In this document: piece after piece, positions 44,848 to 53,523 of the stretch
Numbering within the stretch: the first letter of the stretch is position 1
Layout: every line of letters begins with the position of its first letter
From: Alphaproteobacteria bacterium
Lineage (GTDB): Bacteria; Pseudomonadota; Alphaproteobacteria; CALKHQ01
Assembly (NCBI GenBank): GCA_041396705.1
Contig: JAWKYB010000002.1
Span: 186,001-250,000, forward strand
Direction: 5' to 3'
DNA length: 64,000 bases
Made by a program: the position numbers and the translations under genes
The notes under the pieces: generated by a model
Databases searched by the model: none
Seen by the model: the letters and a program-made list of their open reading frames with translations, nothing else
Told to the model about the DNA's origin: nothing

Positions 44848-47532
44848 ATGAGCGCGACGATGGTCGACGCAGCGGCCGGCACGCCACGGCCGTCGCTGCT
44901 GCTCTATCTCGCCGTCGGCCTGGTCGCCGGCGCCGTGATCGCGTTCCAGATCTTCATCATGCGCGTGTTCGCGGTGGGAAGCTGGACGCATTTCGGCTCC
45001 TTCGTCGTCGCGCTGGCCATGCTCGGCTTCGGCCTGGCCAGCGCCGTGATGGCGCTGAGCAAGGACTTCTTCCAGCGGCGCTGGCGCGGCATCTCGACCG
45101 TGGCGCTGGCGGTGTTCGGCCCGTTGATGGCGGGCTGCCACATCCTGGCGCAGCAGCTACCGTTCAACCCGATCTTCCTGGCGTCCGACCCGGTGCAGAT
45201 CTGGAACCTGGCCGCCAACTTCGTACTGTATTTCCTGCCGTTCTTCGCTGCCGCCGTGTTCATCGGCACCGTTTTCGTCAAGACGTCGCGGATATTCGGC
45301 CGGGTCTACTTCGCCGACCTCGCCGGCGCCGGCCTTGCCGGGCTGCTCATCCTCGGCGGCATGTTCGTGTTCCCGCCGGCCGATCTGATCCTGATCCCGT
45401 TGCTGGTCTGGCTGGCCGGCGGCCTGTGCTGGCTGTCCTGGATCGGCAGCCGTGCCGGCCTTGCCGTGCTGGTCGCCGCAGGACTGCTGACCGCCGGACT
45501 CCACGCCGTCCCGCCGCGGGCTGGCGACATCGTCGACGCGCTCGGGCTTCGCGCCATGCTGCCGGGCGTCGAGAACCTGCCCGGGATCGCGGTGTCCGAC
45601 TACAAGGGCGTCTCCTATGCGCGCCGCTTCCCGGATGCCGAGCGGGTCCATTCCAGCATCTCCCCCTTCGGCGACCTCGAGATCTACCGCAGTTCCTACC
45701 TGCATTTCGCCCCGGGCCTGTCCGACAACGCGGCCTTCAACATCCCGCAGATGCCATCCAACGCCTTCCTCGGCATGTACATCGACAGCGACGGGCCGAT
45801 CGGGATCATGCGCGACCTGCCGCCCGAGCAGACCGCCTATTTCCGCTACCTGCCGATGTACTACCCGTTCCTGCTGCAGCAGGACCCGTCAGTCTTCGTC
45901 GTTCAGTTCGGCGGCGGCATCTCCACCGCGGGGGCGCTGGCCAGCGGCGCATCGGCGGTGACGGTGGCCGAGGCGAACCCGGCGGTGCTGGCGGCGATGG
46001 ATGCCGACGTGGTCCGCGACTTCACCGGCGACCTGCTCGCCGACCCGCTGGTGACGGTGATTCCCTTCGAGGGCCGGCTGTTCCTCGGCGCGACCGGCAG
46101 CCGCTACGACATCATCGACCTCAGCCTTGCCGACTCCGTCGGCCTGTCCAGCCCCGGCGGCTTCGCCATCGCCGAGAAATACGCCTACACGCGCGAGGCG
46201 ATGGGTACCTACATGCGCGCGCTCGACGACGGCGGCATCCTCTCGGTCACGGTCTGGAACAAGGAGGAGCCGCCGAAGTCGGTGATCCGGCTCTATGCGA
46301 CGATGGCGGCCGCGGCGCGCGACATCGACCCGGCCGGCGTCGCGCAATCGTTCTACGTTGCGGCCAACTACCTCTCGACCGCGACCGTCCTCTACAAGCG
46401 CGGCGGCTTCACGGCCGAGGACATCGCCATCCTCTCGGACAACAGCTATGCGCTGTCGTTCGACGAGGTCTTCGCCCCGGGAATGGAGCCCGACGGCGCG
46501 GAAACGAGCCTGCTCGCCGACTATCGCGCCCAGATCTTCGGGTCCGGCGACCCCGATGCCACGACGAGCGCCGACCCGCTGGCGATGCCGGAAGCAGAAG
46601 ACGATCCGCTGCTCGAAGATCCGATGCTCGATGACGCGCCGGAGGTGCTGCCGGCGACCGCGCTCGGCCGTCTCGCCTGGCAAGCCCTCGCCAACGACGA
46701 TTGGCAATCCTTCGCCGACAGCTACGTCTTCGACGTCACCGGGCTCGACAATGACCGGCCCTATTTCGCCGCCTATGTCCGGCCCGCGGACCTGCCCGAC
46801 ACGCTCGACCGCCTCGAACTGCTGCAGGACGACTGGGGCTACATCGCGGTGTGGGGCACGCTGGTGGTGGCCGGCGGCGCCGCGCTGTTGCTGCTGCTGT
46901 TCCCGGTGGTCTTCGGCTGGCGCGCGATCTTCAGCCGCTATCCCGGCAAGCTGGGGACCCTGCTGTATTTCGCCTGCCTCGGCTTCGGCTACATGCTGGT
47001 CGAGGTGGGGATGATCTCCAAGTTCATCCTGGCACTGTCGACGCCGACCGTTTCCGCGTCGGTGCTGATCACCGGGATGCTGGTGTTCTCCGGGCTCGGC
47101 AGCCTGCTGTCCGAGCGCTATCTCGACCGCGCCCGCCAGGTGATGCCGCGCATTTTCGTCGCGATCGGCGTGCTGCTGATCGGCTATAGCCTCGCCATCG
47201 ACCATGTGCTCGACTGGATCGGGACCTTCCCTTACTGGGTGCGACTGGTGCTGTGCCTGGCATTGGTCGCGCCGCCGGCGCTGCTGATGGGCTTCCCGCT
47301 GGCGACGGCGATGACCTGGCTGGGCCGCCTGGGCAAGGAGCACCTGTTCATCTGGGCCTGGGGCATCAACGGCAGCTTCTCGGTCATCGGCTCGGCAGCC
47401 ATTCCGGTGCTGGCGGTGTCGTTCGGCCTGACCACGGTGATCCAGCTGGCGGGCGTGGTCTATCTGATCGCCCTGCCCGCCTTCGTATCGGTCCTGCGGC
47501 CGCATCGGCAGGCAGGCCTGCAGCCGGCTTAG
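44848..47532 (+). CDS. Large polytopic membrane protein with spermidine-synthase-like SAM-binding domain
   Basis: 894 residues. About six hydrophobic segments fill residues 18-235 (first LLYLAVGLVAGAVIAFQIFI), a soluble domain of roughly 400 residues follows, and another six or so segments fill 660-885. The soluble part has a Rossmann signature, FVVQFGGGISTAGALASGAS then VTVAEANPAVLAAM, and YDIIDLSLADSVGLSSPGGF where aminopropyltransferases hold the catalytic Asp; GDSPSD-like pocket residues are not evident. An acidic stretch at about 575-600 (PEAEDDPLLEDPMLDDAPE) is unusual. Membrane-embedded spermidine-synthase-like proteins occur in many bacteria, mostly without known substrate. Next to exported methyltransferases it may handle SAM or a related aminopropyl donor at the membrane. 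Confidence 0.75.
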   Translation: MSATMVDAAAGTPRPSLLLYLAVGLVAGAVIAFQIFIMRVFAVGSWTHFGSFVVALAMLGFGLASAVMALSKDFFQRRWRGISTVALAVFGPLMAGCHILAQQLPFNPIFLASDPVQIWNLAANFVLYFLPFFAAAVFIGTVFVKTSRIFGRVYFADLAGAGLAGLLILGGMFVFPPADLILIPLLVWLAGGLCWLSWIGSRAGLAVLVAAGLLTAGLHAVPPRAGDIVDALGLRAMLPGVENLPGIAVSDYKGVSYARRFPDAERVHSSISPFGDLEIYRSSYLHFAPGLSDNAAFNIPQMPSNAFLGMYIDSDGPIGIMRDLPPEQTAYFRYLPMYYPFLLQQDPSVFVVQFGGGISTAGALASGASAVTVAEANPAVLAAMDADVVRDFTGDLLADPLVTVIPFEGRLFLGATGSRYDIIDLSLADSVGLSSPGGFAIAEKYAYTREAMGTYMRALDDGGILSVTVWNKEEPPKSVIRLYATMAAAARDIDPAGVAQSFYVAANYLSTATVLYKRGGFTAEDIAILSDNSYALSFDEVFAPGMEPDGAETSLLADYRAQIFGSGDPDATTSADPLAMPEAEDDPLLEDPMLDDAPEVLPATALGRLAWQALANDDWQSFADSYVFDVTGLDNDRPYFAAYVRPADLPDTLDRLELLQDDWGYIAVWGTLVVAGGAALLLLLFPVVFGWRAIFSRYPGKLGTLLYFACLGFGYMLVEVGMISKFILALSTPTVSASVLITGMLVFSGLGSLLSERYLDRARQVMPRIFVAIGVLLIGYSLAIDHVLDWIGTFPYWVRLVLCLALVAPPALLMGFPLATAMTWLGRLGKEHLFIWAWGINGSFSVIGSAAIPVLAVSFGLTTVIQLAGVVYLIALPAFVSVLRPHRQAGLQPA

Positions 47533-47540
47533 GCGCCGCC

Positions 47541-48518
47541 ATGCCGCACCGTCATGCCGCCCGCCGCCGGCGCCTGCGCGCCGGCGCGATCCTGCTATCC
47601 GCCCTCCTGCCCCTGTCAGCACAGGTGACGGCCATGCCGCTGGAACGCAGCATCACCGCGCTCATCCGCTTCATCACGTCGCCATTTCCGTACGACGGCC
47701 CGATACCGGAAACGGGCGACCCATTCCTCGACGTCATCGAGGCGGGACGACGCGGCCATACCGCGCCGCGCGGCGGCCTGCTGTGGGAGGACGAGCATTA
47801 TTTCGACCGGCGCACGCTGCTGTACGTGCCGGTCGGCTTCGACCCCGAGTGGCCGGCCACGCTGGTGGTCTTCTTCCACGGCAACGACACCACCCTGGAA
47901 CGCGACGTCGTGGCCCGGCAGCGGGTGCACGCCCAGGTCGAGGCGTCGGGCCTGAACGCCATCCTCGCCGCCCCGCAATTCGCCTATGACGCGCCGGACT
48001 CCAGCGCCGGCGGCTTCTGGCGCCCGCAGGCGTTCCGGCGCTGGCTCGCCGAAGTGGCGGAGAAGCTGGCGCCGCTGCTCGGCGACGCGCGGCTGGAATC
48101 CCGCCTCGACACCCTGCCGGTCGTGCTGGTGGCCTACAGCGGCGGCTACAACCCCGCCGCCTTCGCACTGTCCGTGGGCGGCGCCGACGACCGCATCTGT
48201 GGCGTACTGCTGCTCGATGCGCTCTACGACGACGAGGAGGCCGTTGCCGACTGGGTGGCACGTCGCGGCGACGCCTTCTTCATCAGCGCCTACACCGCCT
48301 CGTCCCAGCCCAGCAACGACCTGTTGCAGACGCTGCTGAGCGAGCGCGGCGCGTCCTTCGATCATGTTGCCGGCGATCCGACAGCGCAGCCCGGGTCGGC
48401 ATCGTTCCTGTTCGTCGACACGGTCGCGCACGAGGATTTCGTCACCCGAGCCTGGCGCGAGACGCCAATCCAGTGGCTGCTGGCGACGCTTGCGGAGCAG
48501 GACCGCTGCGGCGCTTGA
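47541..48518 (+). CDS. Exported alpha/beta-hydrolase-like protein of unknown role
   Basis: 325 residues from the ATG at 47541, eight bases after the membrane-protein stop. The N-terminus (PHRHAARRRRLRAGAILLSA, then LLPLSAQVTA) is a Sec-type signal. The core suggests an alpha/beta hydrolase: TLVVFFHGNDTTLERD (oxyanion region), VVLVAYSGGYNPAAF (nucleophile elbow-like Ser in YSGGY), and DTVAHEDFVTRAW holding a possible catalytic His. It most resembles secreted esterase or peptidase-like hydrolases of unknown substrate. It closes the 42.9-48.5 kb group and may act on the same envelope target as the methyltransferase-like proteins. Confidence 0.65.
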   Translation: MPHRHAARRRRLRAGAILLSALLPLSAQVTAMPLERSITALIRFITSPFPYDGPIPETGDPFLDVIEAGRRGHTAPRGGLLWEDEHYFDRRTLLYVPVGFDPEWPATLVVFFHGNDTTLERDVVARQRVHAQVEASGLNAILAAPQFAYDAPDSSAGGFWRPQAFRRWLAEVAEKLAPLLGDARLESRLDTLPVVLVAYSGGYNPAAFALSVGGADDRICGVLLLDALYDDEEAVADWVARRGDAFFISAYTASSQPSNDLLQTLLSERGASFDHVAGDPTAQPGSASFLFVDTVAHEDFVTRAWRETPIQWLLATLAEQDRCGA

Positions 48519-48606
48519 AGCGGCCGGCGGTATGAGCCGCGTCGTACGCCGGAAACGTCGCCGGCCCGCCGTTGACGTCCGCAACCGGCTATCCATCTCC
48601 TGGCTA

Positions 48607-48622
48607 TGATCATTATTGATCA
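48607..48622. promoter_or_regulatory. TGATC box 1 upstream of the chimeric DeoR gene
   Basis: TGATCATTATTGATCA: two TGATCA palindromes four bases apart. A related sequence, TGATCGACAATGATCA, sits at 48699-48714 over the start codon, 92 bases away. Paired boxes of this kind suggest a looped autoregulatory operator. Confidence 0.45.
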
Positions 48623-48698
48623 CTCCAGCCGGACAGCGCTTGCGACCCCCAAGCATTTCGCGACTTCTTGACAATTCCGATCGGATCACGGCACGCTC

Positions 48699-48714
48699 TG
48701 ATCGACAATGATCA
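48699..48714. promoter_or_regulatory. TGATC box 2 overlapping the start codon of the chimeric DeoR gene
   Basis: TGATCGACAATGATCA agrees with box 1 at the outer TGATC and TGATCA parts and contains the ATG at 48708. A TTGACA at 48668-48673 lies about 25 bases before it. Binding here would block transcription or translation of the regulator and of the operon behind it. Confidence 0.45.
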
Positions 48715-50516
48715 AGTCGCAACGTCACGCCCGCATCATGTCGCTGCTCCGCGACCGCCAGCTGGTCTCGGTCAGCGAGCTCTGCGCGGCGCTGCCAGGC
48801 GTTTCCACGGTCACCATCCGCCGCGACATCGCAGAACTCGCCAGGACTGGCATGCTGGCCCGGACCCATGGCGGCGCGATGCTACCGGCCATTGCGGCGA
48901 CGGCACCGGCCCGGACGAACGGCCACCTGTCGCCGGAACACGAGCGGCCGCCGTTCGACGCACTGGTGCTGCCGCCGATCGCCGGCCGCGGCGCCGACGC
49001 GCTGCGGCGCGAGGTCGTCCGCCGCGGCCTGCCATTCGTGGCGGAATCGGCGCCACAGCCGGGCGGCATCTACGTCGGACCGGACAATCTCGCGGCCGGC
49101 CGCGATCTCGGCGTGACCGCGGGACGCATCGTCGCGCGCGAGCGGGCATCCGCCGGACTGCTGCTGGTCGGCCAGGATACGCTGGAGAACACGCGCGCCC
49201 GCGCCGCCGGCTTCGAGGCAGGCTTTCGCGAGACATTCCCCGGCCCGGTCGACGTGGTTCGGGTCAATGGCCAGGGCAGCTACAAGCCGGCGCTGATGGC
49301 GGCTCTCGATGCGTTCGAGACCACGCCGGGGTTGAACGTCGTTCTCGGGGTCAACGACCATTCGGCGCTTGCCGGCCTGGATGCCGCGCGGCGGCTCGAC
49401 CGCACTGTGTCGGTCTTTGCCGTGGGCGGCGAGAGCCCCGGTTTCGTCGGCCAACTCGCCGAGGGCGGCCCGCTGCGCGCGGTCGCGGCACTGTTCCCGG
49501 AAGTCGTGGGTTTCCGCGTGATCGACGTGATCGCGCTTGCGCGTGACGGTCGGCGCGAGGCCGACGTCGGCGCGACGCCGCACAAGGTCCTGACCGCAGA
49601 GACGGTCGGGGAGGTCTATGAGCGTGCGGCCGACGGTTGGGCGCTGCGCACCGCCGTGCGCGACGCCCTGCTCGGCGGCGCCGACCCCGCACCGGCGCCG
49701 CGGCTGTCCGGCCAGATCGGTTTTATGCCGCACTTTCCGGCGCACGACTGGTACCGGGTGATGACCCAGGCGATGCACACCCGCTGCGCACGCTATGGGC
49801 TGAAGCTGACCATCACGCCGCCCGACATGGAGATCGCGCGAGAACTGACGCGGCTGCGCCGGCAGATCGCGCGTGCGGCCGCGGCTTCCGTTCGCCCCGG
49901 CGAGACCGTCATCGTCGGCTGCGGCGAGATTGGCGCGCACATGGCCGAACGGCTGAAGGAGTGCGCGCTGGCGGCCGCCCCGCACTGCCGCGGCCTGACC
50001 GTGATCACCAATGCGCTCGAGGTGCTGGAGCGCCTGACCGGCGCGCCGGAGATCAAGGTGATCCTGACCGCCGGCGAATATCAGGCGGCGGACCGCTGCC
50101 TGGTCGGCCCCAGCCTTGGCGCGCTGTTCGAACAGATGCGCGCCGACCGCGCCTTCCTATCCGTCGACGGCGTCTCCGCCCGCTTCGGCATCTCGGCCGC
50201 CGACGAGCGTCTGGCGCTGGCAGGCACGCGCTTCGTACGCGCGGCCCGCTCGGTGGTGGCGATGGCCGATCACACGCTGATCGCGGCCGAAGCCAACCAC
50301 CGGATCTGCCCGATCTCGGACGCCGACACCGTCATCACCGACGACGGCTCGCTGCCCGCCGACCGTCTCGCTCTCCGCGCCGCCGGGGTCGAGGTGGTGG
50401 TCGCGGGCGACGCGCCGGAAGCCATCGCGACCCCAGCAAACCGCGCCGCAGTCGCTGGAGCGGCCGGAACGACCGCAGAGAATGAAATCCAGCATCAGAT
50501 GGGAGGAGACCGATGA
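48708..50516 (+). CDS. Chimeric regulator: DeoR HTH, periplasmic-binding-like insert, DeoR effector domain
   Basis: 602 residues. Residues 1-58 are a DeoR helix-turn-helix (RIMSLLRDRQLVSVSEL, VTIRRDIAELARTGMLARTH). Residues 83-310 look like a LacI/RbsB-type sugar-binding domain missing its first strand (FDALVLPPIAGRGADALR, AGLLLVGQDTLENTRARA, NVVLGVNDHSALAGLDAARR). Residues 335-383 (IGFMPHFPAHDWYRVMTQAM and onward) look like the missing first strands and helices of that same fold. From about 384 the DeoR sugar-phosphate domain resumes (ARAAAASVRPGETVIVGCGE, RAFLSVDGVSARFGISAADE). The insert therefore appears circularly permuted. No signal peptide; cytoplasmic. No ribosome site precedes the ATG. 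Its stop overlaps the ABC binding-protein start. Confidence 0.82.
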   Translation: MIKSQRHARIMSLLRDRQLVSVSELCAALPGVSTVTIRRDIAELARTGMLARTHGGAMLPAIAATAPARTNGHLSPEHERPPFDALVLPPIAGRGADALRREVVRRGLPFVAESAPQPGGIYVGPDNLAAGRDLGVTAGRIVARERASAGLLLVGQDTLENTRARAAGFEAGFRETFPGPVDVVRVNGQGSYKPALMAALDAFETTPGLNVVLGVNDHSALAGLDAARRLDRTVSVFAVGGESPGFVGQLAEGGPLRAVAALFPEVVGFRVIDVIALARDGRREADVGATPHKVLTAETVGEVYERAADGWALRTAVRDALLGGADPAPAPRLSGQIGFMPHFPAHDWYRVMTQAMHTRCARYGLKLTITPPDMEIARELTRLRRQIARAAAASVRPGETVIVGCGEIGAHMAERLKECALAAAPHCRGLTVITNALEVLERLTGAPEIKVILTAGEYQAADRCLVGPSLGALFEQMRADRAFLSVDGVSARFGISAADERLALAGTRFVRAARSVVAMADHTLIAAEANHRICPISDADTVITDDGSLPADRLALRAAGVEVVVAGDAPEAIATPANRAAVAGAAGTTAENEIQHQMGGDR

Positions 50517-51730
50517 CCAAAGCCCTGTTGACGTCTACCGCGCTGACCGCTGCGCTGGCCATCCCGGCCGCCGCCGAGACCGTGACGCTGCAGTTCTGGG
50601 ACAACCAGCAGACCGAATCCGGCCTGTCCGACGTGCAGAAGGCGGCCGTCGAGCGGTTCGAGGCCGAGAACCCCGACATCCATGTCGAGGTGACGACCAT
50701 TCCCTATCCGGAATACCAGCAGCGGCTGCTGACCGCCGTGCAGGGCGGCAACGCGCCGGACATCGCCACGCTCGACCAGATCTGGGTTGCCGCCTTCGCC
50801 GAGGCGGGCGCGGTTGCCGATCTGTCCGACCAGGCCGCCGCCGCCGGCCTCACCCGCGACCAGTTCTTCCCGGGCGCATGGGATTCTGCCAACTATAACG
50901 GCGGACTCTACGGCATCCCGTTCAACGTCGATGTCTGGCAGTTCAGTTTCTATAACAAGGCGCTGGTCGACGCGGCCGGCGTCGATCCGGCCAGCCTGAC
51001 CACCTTCGAGGGCCTGCGTGCCGCGGCCGAGGCCCTGACCGACAGTTCGAAGGGTCAGTTCGGCGTCGGTCTGTTCGGTCACCAGGGCGAAGACACCGTC
51101 GTGGTGCTCGACAGCTTCATCTTCTCCAACGGCGGCCGCGTGCTCGACGACGCCGGCAAATGTGCGCTGACCGCGCCGGAAAGCGTCGAGGCGCTGGCCT
51201 ATCTGCAGTCGCTGACCGCCTTCGCGCCCCAGGGCATCCTCAACGCCTCGTCCGGCGACATGCGCGAGCTGTTCCTGAACGGAACGCTGGCGATCGAGTT
51301 CTGGCCGGCGCTGGAGCAACCGACTCTGCAGGCCTCCAGCCTGGACTGGGACTTCGTCGCCGGGACCGCGCCCGAAGGCACGACCCCGGTCGGCACCTTC
51401 GGCGGCTGGAACCTGGCCGTGTTCGAGAGCTCGGAGCACCAGGACGCCGCCTGGAAGTTCATCCAGTTCATGGTCCGCGAGGACGTGAACGGCGACGTCG
51501 TCGACCTGATCCCGGCCAACAAGGCAGCGGCGGAGACGTTCCTCGCCGCCAACCGGTCGCGGCCCGACGTGATCATGGCGCATCTGAACAACGCCAACCC
51601 GCGCCCGCTGTCGCCGCGCTACCTGGAGGTCGCCGACATCCAGATGCGCCTGGCCCAGGACGTCTATTCGGGCAGCGACCCGGCCGAAGCGGCCGCCGCC
51701 GCCTGCGCCGCCATCGACGCGCTGGACTGA
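50513..51730 (+). CDS. CUT1 sugar-type ABC transporter binding protein
   Basis: 405 residues; ATG overlaps the regulator stop and follows GGGAGGAG. Sec signal (TKALLTSTALTAALAIPAAA), then the bilobal binding protein: VTLQFWDNQQTESGLSDVQK, IPYPEYQQRLLTAVQGGNAP, DIATLDQIWVAAFAEAGAVA and WNLAVFESSEHQDAAWKFIQ. It captures a carbohydrate-like solute for the permeases at 51803 and 52687. The direct coupling to the regulator gene suggests the regulator's insert senses the same or a related sugar. Confidence 0.9.
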   Translation: MTKALLTSTALTAALAIPAAAETVTLQFWDNQQTESGLSDVQKAAVERFEAENPDIHVEVTTIPYPEYQQRLLTAVQGGNAPDIATLDQIWVAAFAEAGAVADLSDQAAAAGLTRDQFFPGAWDSANYNGGLYGIPFNVDVWQFSFYNKALVDAAGVDPASLTTFEGLRAAAEALTDSSKGQFGVGLFGHQGEDTVVVLDSFIFSNGGRVLDDAGKCALTAPESVEALAYLQSLTAFAPQGILNASSGDMRELFLNGTLAIEFWPALEQPTLQASSLDWDFVAGTAPEGTTPVGTFGGWNLAVFESSEHQDAAWKFIQFMVREDVNGDVVDLIPANKAAAETFLAANRSRPDVIMAHLNNANPRPLSPRYLEVADIQMRLAQDVYSGSDPAEAAAAACAAIDALD

Positions 51731-51742
51731 TCCCGGCCGCAC

Positions 51743-51772
51743 GGGCGGACCCGCCCGCCGGGTCCGCCCGCC
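51743..51772. terminator. Intra-operon hairpin between binding protein and permease genes
   Basis: GGCGGACCC pairs with GGGTCCGCC across a short GCCCGCC loop, with no T-run. Such stem-loops after binding-protein genes commonly protect the upstream mRNA and let the binding protein be made in excess over the permeases; it is unlikely to be a full terminator because the next gene belongs to the same operon. Confidence 0.5.
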
Positions 51773-51802
51773 ATCCCCGCTCGCGCTCGACGGACGCACG
51801 CC

Positions 51803-52690
51803 ATGCTGCGCAAAGACCGCCGGTTCCTGTGGCTGTTCCTGGCGCCGACCGCGTTGCTGCTGGCCGTGTTCCTGTACTATCCGATGGTCGGAACGATCAT
51901 CGAGAGCTTCTACAAGACGTCGTTCGTCAACCCGGAACCGCAGTTCGCCGGCACCGAGCTGTACGACCGCATGTTCGCCAGCCGCGATTTCTACGAGGTG
52001 CTGGTCAACTCCGTGGTCTGGACCGTGGGCGTGGTGCTGCTGCAGAACGTCCTCGGCTTCTTCACCGCCCTGCTGCTCGATCGACACCTGCCGTTCCGCG
52101 GCTTGACCCGCGCGATCGTGCTGCTGCCGTGGGTGCTGCCCGGCGTGGTTGCCGCCATCCTGTGGCGGTTCCTCTACGACCCGCAGCTCGGGCTGGTGAA
52201 CTCGCTGATGATCCGACTAGGCATCGCCGACACCGGCGCGGCCTGGCTGGCCGACAGCGGCACCGCGATGGCGGCGGTGATCTTCGCGGCGGTGTGGAAG
52301 GGCTTCCCGTTCTCGACGCTGATCTATCTCGCCGCCCTGCAGAACGTGGACCGCGAGCAGCTCGAGGCGTCGACCATCGACGGTGCCGGCCCGTTCCGGC
52401 GGCTGGTCGATGTGATCCTGCCTGCCATCCGCAGCGTGATCCTGGTCAACGTGGTGCTGACCACTATCCTGACCTTCAACTACTTCGACATGGTCTGGGT
52501 GCTGACCCGCGGCGGCCCGCAGAACGCCACCCACATCTTCCCGACCCAGATCTTCGAGCTGGGCTTCGGCCAGTTCCGCTTCGGCGAGGCTGCGACATAC
52601 GGCACCATGTCGATCCTGGTGCTGGCCGTGCTGGTCAGCCTGTATGTCGTGGCCCAGCGCTCCGGCGCCGCGCGGCGGCGACGGGCATGA
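51803..52690 (+). CDS. CUT1 sugar-type ABC permease (MalF-like)
   Basis: 295 residues, six membrane helices starting FLWLFLAPTALLLAVFLYYP. EAA loop: REQLEASTIDGAGPFRRLVD. Pairs with the next permease, whose start overlaps this stop by ATGA. A 72-base gap with GC-rich inverted text (GGCGGACCCGCCCGCCGGGTCCGCC, split here as GGCGGACCC/GGGTCCGCC near 51745-51771) separates it from the binding-protein gene and could slow transcription after that gene. Confidence 0.88.
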   Translation: MLRKDRRFLWLFLAPTALLLAVFLYYPMVGTIIESFYKTSFVNPEPQFAGTELYDRMFASRDFYEVLVNSVVWTVGVVLLQNVLGFFTALLLDRHLPFRGLTRAIVLLPWVLPGVVAAILWRFLYDPQLGLVNSLMIRLGIADTGAAWLADSGTAMAAVIFAAVWKGFPFSTLIYLAALQNVDREQLEASTIDGAGPFRRLVDVILPAIRSVILVNVVLTTILTFNYFDMVWVLTRGGPQNATHIFPTQIFELGFGQFRFGEAATYGTMSILVLAVLVSLYVVAQRSGAARRRRA

Positions 52691-53523
52691 GCGCCCACGG
52701 CCGCAAGCTCGCGGTCCGTGCCGCGCTGATCGCGGCGCAGGCTCTGCTCGCGCTGTTCGTGCTCGTTCCGGTCGGCTGGATGGTCTCGGTCAGCCTGAAG
52801 CCGACCACTGAGCCGTTCGCGGTGCCGGCACGGCTGTGGCCGCAGGACCCGACGCTGGACAACTACGCCACCGCCTTCCGGCCCGAGTTCCAGGACTATT
52901 TCCTCAACTCGCTGATCGTGTCGCTCTCGACGGTGGCGATCACGGTCACCCTCGGCCTGCTCGCCGCCTATGCGTTCAGCCGGGCCAGGCTGGCGGTGAT
53001 CACCGCGATGATGTCGCTGGTGGTGCTGGCGCAGATGTTCCCGCACTCGGCGATCATCATCCCGATCTACAAGATGATGCGCGGCGCCGACCTGCTCGAC
53101 ACCTATGCGTCGCTGATCGTCGCCTATGTCTCGGTGACCCTGCCGGTCGCGATCTGGATGTTGCACGGCTTCCTCGCCAAGCTGCCGGTGGCGCTGGAGG
53201 AGGCAGCCGGCATCGACGGCGCCGGCCCGGTACGCGTGTTCCTGGAGATCGTGGTGCCGCTGGCGCGGCCGGGCGTGATCGCCACCGCCGTCTACGTGCT
53301 GATCGTCACCTGGCAGGAATTCCTGTTCGCGCTGTCCTTCACCTCGACCAAGGAGATGCGCACGCTCCCGGTCGGCCTCAACGACTTCATCGGCCAGTAC
53401 GGCATCCGCTACGGCGAGCTGATGGCGTCGTCGGTGATGGTGTCGGTGCCGGTGATCGCAGTGTTCTTCCTGCTGCAGCGCTATTTCGTCGCCGGGCTGA
53501 CCGCCGGCGCGGTGAAAGGATGA
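52687..53523 (+). CDS. CUT1 sugar-type ABC permease (MalG-like)
   Basis: 278 residues; ATG overlaps the previous stop. Six helices, EAA loop ALEEAAGIDGAGPVRVF, and the C-terminal FLLQRYFVAGLTAGAVKG typical of MalG-type subunits. It is coupled by ATGA to the enoyl-CoA hydratase gene that follows, so importer and enzymes are translated together. The matching ATPase lies further on, at 55106. Confidence 0.9.
   Translation: MSAHGRKLAVRAALIAAQALLALFVLVPVGWMVSVSLKPTTEPFAVPARLWPQDPTLDNYATAFRPEFQDYFLNSLIVSLSTVAITVTLGLLAAYAFSRARLAVITAMMSLVVLAQMFPHSAIIIPIYKMMRGADLLDTYASLIVAYVSVTLPVAIWMLHGFLAKLPVALEEAAGIDGAGPVRVFLEIVVPLARPGVIATAVYVLIVTWQEFLFALSFTSTKEMRTLPVGLNDFIGQYGIRYGELMASSVMVSVPVIAVFFLLQRYFVAGLTAGAVKG

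Noticed and set aside
47253..47540. Upstream extension of the exported hydrolase frame
   Set aside because: It overlaps the 3' end of the membrane protein gene; the ATG at 47541 gives a signal peptide at the correct position.
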